Shown: positions 1 to 5,425 of the stretch, in pieces | How positions within the stretch are numbered: the first letter of the stretch is position 1 | Layout: every line of letters begins with the position of its first letter | From: Actinomycetales bacterium Ga0077552 | Lineage (GTDB): Bacteria; Actinomycetota; Actinomycetes; Actinomycetales; Microbacteriaceae | DNA: 10,002 bases | Reading direction: 5' to 3' | Assembly: GCA_001464255.1 (NCBI GenBank) | Contig: LNFD01000161.1 | Location: 1-10,002, forward strand | Notes under the pieces: model-generated | The model's input: only the letters and a program-made list of their open reading frames with translations | Told to the model about the DNA's origin: nothing | Databases searched by the model: none | Made by a program: the position numbers and the translations under genes

Positions 1-65
1 TGAAACCTGTACCAACTGGCAGTGTCCGCGCCTTTGTCTTCCTCAGGAGTATCCGAAATCTCGAT
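1..65 (-). CDS. possible N-terminus of an unrecognised gene, cut by the window edge
   Basis: A minus-strand frame is open from position 65 to the left edge (21 codons) and reads IEISDTPEEDKGADTA followed by SWYRF. The acidic start and the 'GADTA..YRF' pattern loosely recall the beginning of DUF4297/Cap4-type dsDNA nuclease proteins of defence systems; this is recollection, not a match. The frame follows a 9-nt perfect Shine-Dalgarno (72-80) at 6-nt spacing, but the codon there is ATC, not ATG, GTG or TTG. The frame is closed upstream by a TGA inside the Shine-Dalgarno, and no ordinary start codon lies between it and the edge. It could be a gene with a rare ATC start, a gene whose start codon has mutated, or a chance frame. 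The local base composition is clearly lower in GC than the rest of the window, which would fit transferred DNA. Confidence 0.3.
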   Translation of the reverse strand, partial: MEISDTPEEDKGADTASWYRF

Positions 66-71
66 GCTCGC

Positions 72-80
72 TCACCTCCT
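72..80 (-). promoter_or_regulatory. perfect Shine-Dalgarno AGGAGGTGA before the left-edge frame
   Basis: On the minus strand positions 80-72 read AGGAGGTGA, nine bases complementary to the bacterial 16S rRNA tail. It ends 6 nt before the ATC at 65-63. The only ordinary start nearby, GTG at 75-73, lies inside this sequence and opens a frame of just 10 codons, so it is unlikely to be the real start. Confidence 0.5.
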
Positions 81-217
81 ACATTCGTGAGGATATCCAG
101 TAATGCTTGCGCTGCGATACGGTCGAGAATCGCAAATCAGTGCAAATCCGCCAGGATCTTCGAGCCCACTGGTCGGTCTCTTCATGTCGGAACGCCGTCT
201 AGCGGTTGGCCTGAGCC
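81..217. other. non-coding stretch downstream of rsmD, lower GC
   Basis: No convincing gene is seen here. A plus-strand frame is open from the left edge to about 210 but has no recognisable content. The 1-217 stretch is about 55% G+C by hand count, against a visibly much higher value elsewhere. A 7-bp direct repeat, GCAAATC, sits at 132-138 and 142-148, ten bases apart. No terminator with a T-tract is visible after the rsmD stop. Confidence 0.5.
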
Positions 218-793
218 CTAGGCAGGAAGCGCAGACGTGAGCCAGTAGACCGCCGTCTCGCCGTAGCGCGACACTTTGTCGAGCTCGAGCCCCGCGGGCC
301 AGGCGGGCACCGGGGTGCGTGACGAGCGCTCGAGCGCGACCACCGCATCCGGAGCCAATCGGGGCACGAGGCCCTCGAGCACGTGGTCGAGCTCGAGCCC
401 GCCGACCTCGTAGGGCGGGTCGATGAAGACGAGGTCGAAGGTGTCGAGCGCCGACGAGAGGTACGAGGTCGCGGGCTTTCCGATGATCTGGATGCTCGGC
501 CTCGCGCCCTTCCCGGCCCGACCGCTCACAAGCGCGGCATTGGCCTTGCACACCTGCACCGCCGCGAACGACTTCTCGACGAGCACGGCCGACGCGGCGC
601 CGCGGCTGATCGCCTCGAGCGCGAGGGCGCCCGAGCCGGCGTAGAGGTCGAGCACGCGCATCCCCTCGATCGCGTCGCGGGCCGCGAGCGCGCTGAAGAT
701 CGCCTCGCGTACGCGGTCGCTCGTGGGCCGGGTGCCGGCGGAAGGAACCTTCAGCGTCAGCGAGCCCGCGAACCCGGCGATGATGCGTGTCAC
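218..793 (-). CDS. rsmD: 16S rRNA (guanine(966)-N(2))-methyltransferase RsmD
   Basis: This enzyme transfers a methyl group from S-adenosylmethionine to N2 of G966 of 16S rRNA in the assembling small ribosomal subunit. The 191-residue protein is the usual size (about 190-200). It opens with the family signature RIIAGFAG and TRPTSDRVREAIFSAL (residues 3-10 and 21-36). It has the SAM-binding motif I VLDLYAGSGALALEA (47-61), the acidic E73 that contacts the ribose, and the catalytic DPPY (125-128) of N2-guanine methyltransferases. The start is GTG at 793, chosen because the signature begins at once and a -10 box lies 6 nt upstream. It is divergent from recG. From memory, in many actinobacteria rsmD follows recG on the same strand and leads into coaD, so its orientation here is unusual. 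Family assignment is secure. Confidence 0.96.
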   Translation of the reverse strand: MTRIIAGFAGSLTLKVPSAGTRPTSDRVREAIFSALAARDAIEGMRVLDLYAGSGALALEAISRGAASAVLVEKSFAAVQVCKANAALVSGRAGKGARPSIQIIGKPATSYLSSALDTFDLVFIDPPYEVGGLELDHVLEGLVPRLAPDAVVALERSSRTPVPAWPAGLELDKVSRYGETAVYWLTSALPA

Positions 794-799
794 GCTTCC

Positions 800-805
800 A
801 CGGTA
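800..805 (-). promoter_or_regulatory. leaderless-type -10 box of rsmD
   Basis: TACCGT on the minus strand (805-800) ends 6 nt before the GTG at 793. This is the distance expected if transcription starts on the first base of the start codon. No -35 element is obvious. The intervening GGAAGC touches the start codon too closely to serve as a Shine-Dalgarno. Confidence 0.5.
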
Positions 806-833
806 GTGCGCGGGGGCGGTCGGGCGGCGCGAG

Positions 834-839
834 TAGCGT
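834..839 (+). promoter_or_regulatory. leaderless-type -10 box of recG
   Basis: TAGCGT ends 7 nt before the GTG at 847, and no Shine-Dalgarno lies between, so a leaderless transcript is likely. This supports 847 as the recG start over the in-frame ATG at 787, which would overlap the start of rsmD. Confidence 0.5.
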
Positions 840-846
840 TGAGCGC

Positions 847-3033
847 GTGACCAGCAGCCCGCTCGACGCCAAGCTCAGCAGCGCGCTCGGCGACCGCAGC
901 GCGAACTCGCTGAAGAAGGCGTTCGGCATGCTCACCGTCGGCGACCTGCTGACCCACTACCCCCGGCGCTACGCCCGGCGTGGCGAGCTCACGGCGCTCA
1001 GCGAGCTCGTCGTCGGCGAGAGCGTCACGATCGTGGCGGAGGTCATCGAGGTCGTCGAGCGGTCGATGCGCGAGCGCAAGGGCTCGATCCTCGAGGTGCG
1101 CATCACCGACGGCAAGGGCATCCTCGTGCTCACCTTCTTCAACCAGGCGTGGCGCAAGAACGAGCTGACGCCCGGGGTGCGGGGCATCTTCGCGGGCAAG
1201 GTCGGCGAGTACCGGGGAATCCGCCAGCTCGCGCACCCCGACTACGAGCTCTTCGAGGCGGGCGACGAGCGCGACAGCGGCCCCGAGGCCAAGAAGTGGG
1301 CGATGCAGCCCATCCCGATCTACCCGGCGACCTCGACCGTCGCCAGCTGGCAGATCGCGAAGGCGCTCGGCGTCGTGCTCGACACCCTGCCGCCCGTCGA
1401 CGACCCCGTGCCGCTCGAGGTGCGCACCGAGCGCGAGCTGCTCGACCTCGGTCAGGCGTACCAGCTCATCCACCGGCCCGAGAACGACGCGCAGTGGCGC
1501 CGCGCGCGCGACACGCTGCGCTTCCAGGAGGCCTTCGTGCTGCAGGCCGCGCTGCTGCAGCGGCGGGCCGCCCTGCGAGAGCAGCCCGCGACGCCGCGCA
1601 CGCCGGGCGCCGAGCTCGCGGGCTTCGACGCGGCGCTGCCGTTCACCCTCACCGACGACCAGGTGCTCGTGGGCGACGAGATCGCCCGCGACCTCGCCTC
1701 CGATACCCCGATGAACCGGCTCGTGCAGGGCGAGGTCGGCTCGGGCAAGACCCTCGTCGCCGTGCGCGCGATGCTCGCGGTCGCCGAGAGCGGCGGGCAG
1801 AGCGCCCTGCTCGCCCCCACCGAGGTGCTCGCCGCCCAGCACCTGCGCTCGATCGTGCAGACTCTCGGGCCCGACCGCGCGGCCCGCCTGCGACCCGTGC
1901 TGCTCACCGGGCAGCTCGGCCAGGCCGAGCGGCGGGCTGCGCTGCTGGCGATCGCGAGCGGAGCATCCCGCATCGTCATCGGCACGCACGCGCTCTTGGG
2001 TGACAAGGTGCAGTTCGCCGACCTCGGCCTCGTCGTCGTCGACGAACAGCACCGCTTCGGGGTCGAGCAGCGCGAGAGCCTGCGGCGCAAGGGGGCACGG
2101 CCGCCGCACGTGCTCGTGCTGACGGCCACGCCGATCCCACGCACGGTCGCCATGACGGTGTTCGGCGACCTCGACGTGTCGACCATCGCGATGCTGCCGG
2201 CCGGGCGCATCCCGATCATCAGCCACGTCGTGCCGCTCGCCGACAAGCCCGGCTGGTGGAACCGCGTCTGGGCGCGCCTCGGCGAAGAGCTCGAGCAGGG
2301 GCGGCAGGGCTTCGTCGTCGTGCCGGCGATCGACGCCGCGACGCCGGAGGACGACCTCGACGCTCTGACCGACGACCCGGCCGACGGCTCCGCCGACGAT
2401 ACGGATGCCGTGGCCCGGCCGCCGGCGACCGTCGCGGAGCTGACGCCCCTGCTGCGTGCGCATCCGGCGCTTGCCGGGCGCCGCGTCGAGCCCCTGCACG
2501 GCCGAATGTCGACCGAGGAGAAGGACGCCACGATGCAGGCCTTCGCGCGCGGCGAGATCGACGTGCTCGTCGCGACGACCGTCATCGAGGTCGGCGTTGA
2601 CGTGCCCAACGCCTCGACGATGGTCGTCGCCGACGCCGACCGCTTCGGGGTGAGCCAGCTGCACCAGCTGCGCGGCCGCGTCGGCCGCGGCGGCGTGCCC
2701 GGCCTGTGCCTGTTCGTCACCGCCGCGCAGCAGGGCAGCCTAGCGCGCGAGCGCGTCGAGGCGGTCGCCGCGACGCTCGACGGCTTCGAGCTCGCGCAGA
2801 TCGACCTCGAGCTGCGGCGCGAGGGCGACGTGCTCGGCGCGAACCAGAGCGGCGGGCGCTCGAGCCTCACGCTGCTGCGGGTGGCCACCGACGGCGACCT
2901 CATCATCGCGGCCCGCGAGGCCGCGGCCGGGGTGCTCGAGCGGGATGCGGCGCTGAGCGGGCATCCGGCGCTCAAGGCCGCCCTCGATCGCCGCCTCGAT
3001 GAGGCGACTCGCGAGTTCTTGGCCAAGAACTAG
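847..3033 (+). CDS. recG: ATP-dependent DNA helicase RecG
   Basis: RecG is a superfamily 2 helicase that remodels stalled replication forks, R-loops and recombination intermediates, driving branch migration. From the GTG at 847 the protein has 728 residues, against 693 for E. coli RecG. The N-terminus carries the wedge/OB domain (roughly residues 50-150). The motor follows: Walker A GEVGSGKT (295-302), the RecG-type motif II DEQH (from 399), motif III TATPIP (from 426), the C-terminal motor motif LHGRMSTEEK, VATTVIEVGVDVPNAS, and motif VI QLHQLRGRVGRG (from 604). An acidic, probably disordered insert at about 499-524 (10 Asp/Glu within 501-520) lies between the motor halves and accounts for much of the extra length. 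GTG 847 was preferred to ATG 787 because of the -10 box at 834 and because the extra 20 residues look non-family. It may have its own promoter, and the next gene begins 44 nt downstream. Confidence 0.96.
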   Translation: MTSSPLDAKLSSALGDRSANSLKKAFGMLTVGDLLTHYPRRYARRGELTALSELVVGESVTIVAEVIEVVERSMRERKGSILEVRITDGKGILVLTFFNQAWRKNELTPGVRGIFAGKVGEYRGIRQLAHPDYELFEAGDERDSGPEAKKWAMQPIPIYPATSTVASWQIAKALGVVLDTLPPVDDPVPLEVRTERELLDLGQAYQLIHRPENDAQWRRARDTLRFQEAFVLQAALLQRRAALREQPATPRTPGAELAGFDAALPFTLTDDQVLVGDEIARDLASDTPMNRLVQGEVGSGKTLVAVRAMLAVAESGGQSALLAPTEVLAAQHLRSIVQTLGPDRAARLRPVLLTGQLGQAERRAALLAIASGASRIVIGTHALLGDKVQFADLGLVVVDEQHRFGVEQRESLRRKGARPPHVLVLTATPIPRTVAMTVFGDLDVSTIAMLPAGRIPIISHVVPLADKPGWWNRVWARLGEELEQGRQGFVVVPAIDAATPEDDLDALTDDPADGSADDTDAVARPPATVAELTPLLRAHPALAGRRVEPLHGRMSTEEKDATMQAFARGEIDVLVATTVIEVGVDVPNASTMVVADADRFGVSQLHQLRGRVGRGGVPGLCLFVTAAQQGSLARERVEAVAATLDGFELAQIDLELRREGDVLGANQSGGRSSLTLLRVATDGDLIIAAREAAAGVLERDAALSGHPALKAALDRRLDEATREFLAKN

Positions 3034-3077
3034 CCGCCGATTCGACCGCGCCGCGCCGAGGGGGAGAGGATGGAGGC

Positions 3078-3770
3078 ATGAGGGTCATCTCGTACAACCT
3101 GCGCAAGCACGCCGCTCGGGGCGAGCTCGAGCACCTGGTCGAGACCCACAGCCCCAACCTGCTGTGCCTGCAGGAGGTCGACACCGACGACCTGCCGCGC
3201 GAGCTGGGGCCGCTGCACCTCGCCGACGCGACGCGGCTCAACTGGCTGGGCCTCGCGATCTTCTACAACCGCGAGCGCTTCGAGGCGCTCAGCACGAAAG
3301 CCTTCGCCCTCAAGCGCTCGCTGCATGACATCATCACCAAGCCCGCGCACGAGCGGTTGCTCGGCAGTCACCTGATCGACCGCGAGCACGACCGCGAGGT
3401 CGTCATCGGCTGCTTCCACGCCGCCCCGCTCACGGCGCTCAACTCGCTGCGCCGCACCCAGATCCGCGCCGCGCACGTCGCGCTCGACAGCTTCGGGCCG
3501 ACGCTGCCGACCCTCATGGTCGGCGACTTCAACTACCCCGTCTTCAAAGACCACCTGTCGACGAGCGTGCAGGAGACGGGGCACGAGGTCACGCTGAGCG
3601 ATGCGCGCACCTACACGCGCTACAAGTTCTTCCGCGGGCACTTCGACTTCGCCACCTCGATCGGCCTGTCGATCACGCGCGTCACGACGCTGCCGCAGGG
3701 CGAGTCCGACCACCTGCCGATCCTCGTGACGGCGGATTACGCGAGCCCCCTCGAGGGCACCGCGTGGTGA
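3078..3770 (+). CDS. endonuclease/exonuclease/phosphatase family protein
   Basis: This is a 230-residue cytoplasmic protein of the DNase I/exonuclease III/phosphatase fold, a family of metal-dependent phosphoesterases acting on nucleic acids, inositol phosphates or sphingolipids. The motifs are in order: N7 in ISYNLRKH, E33 in LCLQEVD, H114 in IGCFHAAP, D150 and N152 in GDFN, D190 in HFDF, and D211-H212 in SDHLPI. All expected catalytic positions are present, so it should be active. There is no signal peptide or membrane segment. It begins 44 nt after recG. The start has an AGAGGA Shine-Dalgarno about 7 nt upstream (3065-3070), and also a GAGGAT (3066-3071) at the leaderless -10 distance. Its place between recG and coaD suggests, but does not show, a role on DNA; the substrate cannot be read from sequence. 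Confidence 0.88.
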   Translation: MRVISYNLRKHAARGELEHLVETHSPNLLCLQEVDTDDLPRELGPLHLADATRLNWLGLAIFYNRERFEALSTKAFALKRSLHDIITKPAHERLLGSHLIDREHDREVVIGCFHAAPLTALNSLRRTQIRAAHVALDSFGPTLPTLMVGDFNYPVFKDHLSTSVQETGHEVTLSDARTYTRYKFFRGHFDFATSIGLSITRVTTLPQGESDHLPILVTADYASPLEGTAW

Positions 3771-3781
3771 CCCGCGCTCGC

Positions 3782-3787
3782 TAGGCT
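3782..3787 (+). promoter_or_regulatory. leaderless-type -10 box of coaD
   Basis: TAGGCT ends 6 nt before the ATG at 3794, with no Shine-Dalgarno between. The ten bases GCTAGGCTGG (3780-3789) recur exactly at 4933-4942 before the DUF4259-like gene, at nearly the same distance from its start. Confidence 0.55.
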
Positions 3788-3793
3788 GGGCCC

Positions 3794-4285
3794 ATGAGCC
3801 GGATCGCTGTCGTTCCGGGGTCGTTCGACCCCGTCACCCTGGGGCACCTCGACATCATCGAGCGCGCTGCGGGCGTGTTCGACGCCGTGCACGTCGTCGT
3901 CGTGCACAACCCGAGCAAGCAGGCGATGCTGCCCATCGCGCAGCGGGTCGCGCTCATCGAGCAGGCGGTCGCCGATCGCGCGCTGCCCTCGAGCATCCTC
4001 GTCACGAGCTGGAGCGTCGGCCTCCTCGTCGACTACTGCACCGATGTCGGCGCGAGCGTGCTCGTGAAGGGTGTGCGCAGCCAGGTCGACGTCGCCTACG
4101 AGACGCCCATGGCGATCGTCAACCGCAACCTCGCGGGCATCGAGACGGTCTTCATGCTCACCGACCCGGCCCACGCCCACGTCTCGAGCTCGCTCGTGCG
4201 CCAGGTCGCCGCCCTCGGCGGCGACGTCGCCCCCTATGTGCCGCGCGCCGTGGCCGAGTACCTGCTGAGCCAGAACGCCGACTGA
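3794..4285 (+). CDS. coaD: phosphopantetheine adenylyltransferase CoaD
   Basis: CoaD transfers AMP from ATP to 4'-phosphopantetheine, giving dephospho-CoA and pyrophosphate, the penultimate step of coenzyme A synthesis in the cytoplasm. The 163 residues match the usual 159-165. It starts with the nucleotidyltransferase signature VVPGSFDPVTLGHLDII, with the T/HxGH motif as TLGH (15-18). KGVR (92-95) binds substrate, and SSSLVRQ (131-137) matches the C-terminal nucleotide-binding motif usually read as ISSSLVRE. The ATG start is fixed by these motifs and by the -10 box at 3782. It lies 23 nt after the upstream gene, but with its own promoter signal. In related genomes it often sits next to rsmD and recG; here both are nearby but the order has changed and no rpmF-type genes follow. 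Confidence 0.97.
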   Translation: MSRIAVVPGSFDPVTLGHLDIIERAAGVFDAVHVVVVHNPSKQAMLPIAQRVALIEQAVADRALPSSILVTSWSVGLLVDYCTDVGASVLVKGVRSQVDVAYETPMAIVNRNLAGIETVFMLTDPAHAHVSSSLVRQVAALGGDVAPYVPRAVAEYLLSQNAD

Positions 4286-4315
4286 GGCGGGATGCCCGGG
4301 CGCGGGCCGCGCTCA
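4283..4315. terminator. palindrome joining two convergent stop codons
   Basis: TGAG GCGG (4283-4290) is complementary to CCGC, a bulged G, and CTCA (4307-4315). An inner stem GCCCG/CGGGC (4294-4298 and 4303-4307) with loop GGCG competes for one base pair. The coaD stop (4283-4285) and the stop of the minus-strand gene (4315-4313) form the outer end of the dyad. There is no T-tract, so it would be an actinobacterial hairpin-only terminator serving both genes. Confidence 0.45.
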
Positions 4316-4912
4316 GGCGCCGATGCCGCCCAGGCCCGTGCCGACGAGCAGCACGCCCACGAGCAGCAGTATCGCGCCGACCATCGCCGCGTTGTGCTGC
4401 ATGAGCCAGGCGCGCAGACGGTCGAGCGTCGCGCCGAGGCGGTCGAGCGCGACGAGCGAGGCGATGACGGGAACCATGATGGGCAGCGCGGCGATGAGGG
4501 CGATCACGATCACGACGACCGCCGCCTCGGCCGTCGTCACCGTCGTCGCCTCGAGGCTGACGCCGACGCCGATGCTCAGGAGGAGGTTCTTGGGCTTGAG
4601 CCCGCCGAAGAAGGCGCCCATGACGAAGGCCGAGGGCGTCGTGATCGCCTCGACCTTGGCGATCCAGCCCGGTAGCTCGAGCTCGTCGCCCGCGCGCGGC
4701 CGTGAGCGCCACTGCCGGACGGCCAGTGCGATCGCGGCGACGCCGAGCGCGATGAGCAGCCACGGCGCCGAGATCGAGGTCTCGCCGTCGTGCGGCAGGG
4801 CGGCGGCGAGCAAGTAGCCCGCCGTCGAGATGACGATGATGGCCAGAAGGAAGCCGAGCAGGAAGGCGACGCTCGCGGCGCGCGGCCGGCTCGACAGCAG
4901 CATGAACACCAC
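4313..4912 (-). CDS. GAP/Sap-like integral membrane protein, N-terminus apparently missing
   Basis: A 199-residue membrane protein resembling the GAP family (SfLAP/Sap, Pfam PF11139), whose mycobacterial members assist export of surface glycolipids. Hydrophobic stretches lie at about 15-38, 50-66, 92-120, 126-156 and 176-198. The conserved loop LKPKNLLLSIGVGVSL (105-120) is the best family mark. Family members normally begin with a further helix of about 20 residues ending near 'SP.PI..V'; here the frame opens with VFMLLSSRPRAASVAFLLG, which corresponds to the segment just after that helix. Eight codons above the GTG at 4912 an in-frame TAG closes the frame, and the other frames there do not supply the helix. 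It is therefore probably 5'-truncated and possibly non-functional, unless a shorter form is used. No clear Shine-Dalgarno or -10 box serves this start. Substrate unknown. Confidence 0.7.
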   Translation of the reverse strand: MVFMLLSSRPRAASVAFLLGFLLAIIVISTAGYLLAAALPHDGETSISAPWLLIALGVAAIALAVRQWRSRPRAGDELELPGWIAKVEAITTPSAFVMGAFFGGLKPKNLLLSIGVGVSLEATTVTTAEAAVVVIVIALIAALPIMVPVIASLVALDRLGATLDRLRAWLMQHNAAMVGAILLLVGVLLVGTGLGGIGA

Positions 4913-4934
4913 CCCCGGCCACCGTGCCAGTGGC

Positions 4935-4940
4935 TAGGCT
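4935..4940 (+). promoter_or_regulatory. leaderless-type -10 box of the DUF4259-like gene
   Basis: TAGGCT ends 7 nt before the ATG at 4948, and no Shine-Dalgarno lies between. This argues for 4948 over the GTG/ATG-like codons upstream in the same frame, and places the promoter in the 35-bp gap between the two divergent genes. Confidence 0.55.
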
Positions 4941-4947
4941 GGCGCGC

Positions 4948-5355
4948 ATGGGTGCATGGGGTGCGGGACCGTTCGAGAACGATGACGCGCTCGACGCGGT
5001 CGACGCGCTGGTCGACGGCAGCTTCGAGCTCGACGAGTTGCGCGGGGCCCTCGCGGGCGACTACCTCGAGGCGCCCGAGGGCTCGGTCGCCCTCGCGCTC
5101 GCGGAGGTCGCGCTCGCGACCCTCGGCCGCATCGACCCGCCCGCCGAGCTCGACGAGGTCGACATCCGCCTGCTCTCGACGCAGCTCGACGACGCGGCGT
5201 ACGAGCTGATCCTGCGCGCCGCGGAGCGCGCCGTGCAGCCCGACGGCTCGGAATTGTACGAGCTGTGGCAGGAGGCCGGCGACGACGAGCTGGCCGAGTG
5301 GCGCACGGCGGCCGTGACCTCGGTCGAAGCGCTGCGCTCGGCGATCGCCGAGTGA
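4948..5355 (+). CDS. DUF4259 domain-containing protein
   Basis: A 135-residue acidic, probably cytoplasmic protein of unknown function. It opens with MGAWGAGPFENDDALDAVDAL, almost the consensus N-terminus of DUF4259 (a glycine/tryptophan-rich start followed by a PF.ND.A.D box). The rest is predicted helical, with many Glu, Asp and Ala residues, and no membrane segment or signal peptide is visible. The ATG at 4948 was chosen over a start 24 nt upstream because the family motif starts exactly there and the -10 box at 4935 sits 7 nt before it. It is divergent from the GAP-like gene and is followed by a hairpin at 5366. Neighbouring genes do not reveal its role. Confidence 0.85.
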   Translation: MGAWGAGPFENDDALDAVDALVDGSFELDELRGALAGDYLEAPEGSVALALAEVALATLGRIDPPAELDEVDIRLLSTQLDDAAYELILRAAERAVQPDGSELYELWQEAGDDELAEWRTAAVTSVEALRSAIAE

Positions 5356-5365
5356 ACGGGTCCCA

Positions 5366-5388
5366 GCGCATCCCTCGCGCCGATGCGC
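5366..5388 (+). terminator. hairpin after the DUF4259-like gene
   Basis: GCGCATC (5366-5372) and GATGCGC (5382-5388) form a perfect 7-bp stem with a 9-nt loop, 10 nt after the stop codon. There is no T-tract. It is likely a terminator, and its position fits the end of a single-gene transcript. Confidence 0.5.
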
Positions 5389-5391
5389 ACA

Positions 5392-5414
5392 GCCAGCACG
5401 GAATCGTGACTGGC
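5392..5414. promoter_or_regulatory. dyad overlapping the fgd promoter region
   Basis: GCCAGCACG (5392-5400) pairs with CGTG, a bulged A, and CTGGC (5405-5414), giving nine base pairs around a GAAT loop. Its last base is the first of the -10 box at 5414. If fgd starts transcription at its ATG, the dyad covers about -34 to -12, where a repressor would act. It could equally be a second terminator hairpin. Confidence 0.4.
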
Positions 5415-5419
5415 AGGAT
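5414..5419 (+). promoter_or_regulatory. possible leaderless-type -10 box of fgd
   Basis: CAGGAT ends 6 nt before the ATG at 5426. It departs from TAnnnT only at the first base and keeps the spacing seen at rsmD, recG, coaD and other genes in this window. No Shine-Dalgarno lies closer to the start. Confidence 0.4.
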
Positions 5420-5425
5420 GCTCCC

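Noticed and set aside
132..148. Direct repeat GCAAATC x2, ten bases apart, as an operator
   Set aside because: Only 7 bp, two copies, and no promoter is clearly linked to it; chance is likely in AT-richer DNA.
72..935. 287-codon minus-strand open frame across rsmD
   Set aside because: It runs through rsmD in another frame with Arg/Ala/Gly-rich content and no family pattern; a GC-bias shadow.
790..2664. Long minus-strand open frames (790-2664, 1452-3026) opposite recG
   Set aside because: His/Arg/Asp- or Ser/Arg-rich antisense frames typical of high-GC coding DNA; recG motifs on the plus strand are unambiguous.
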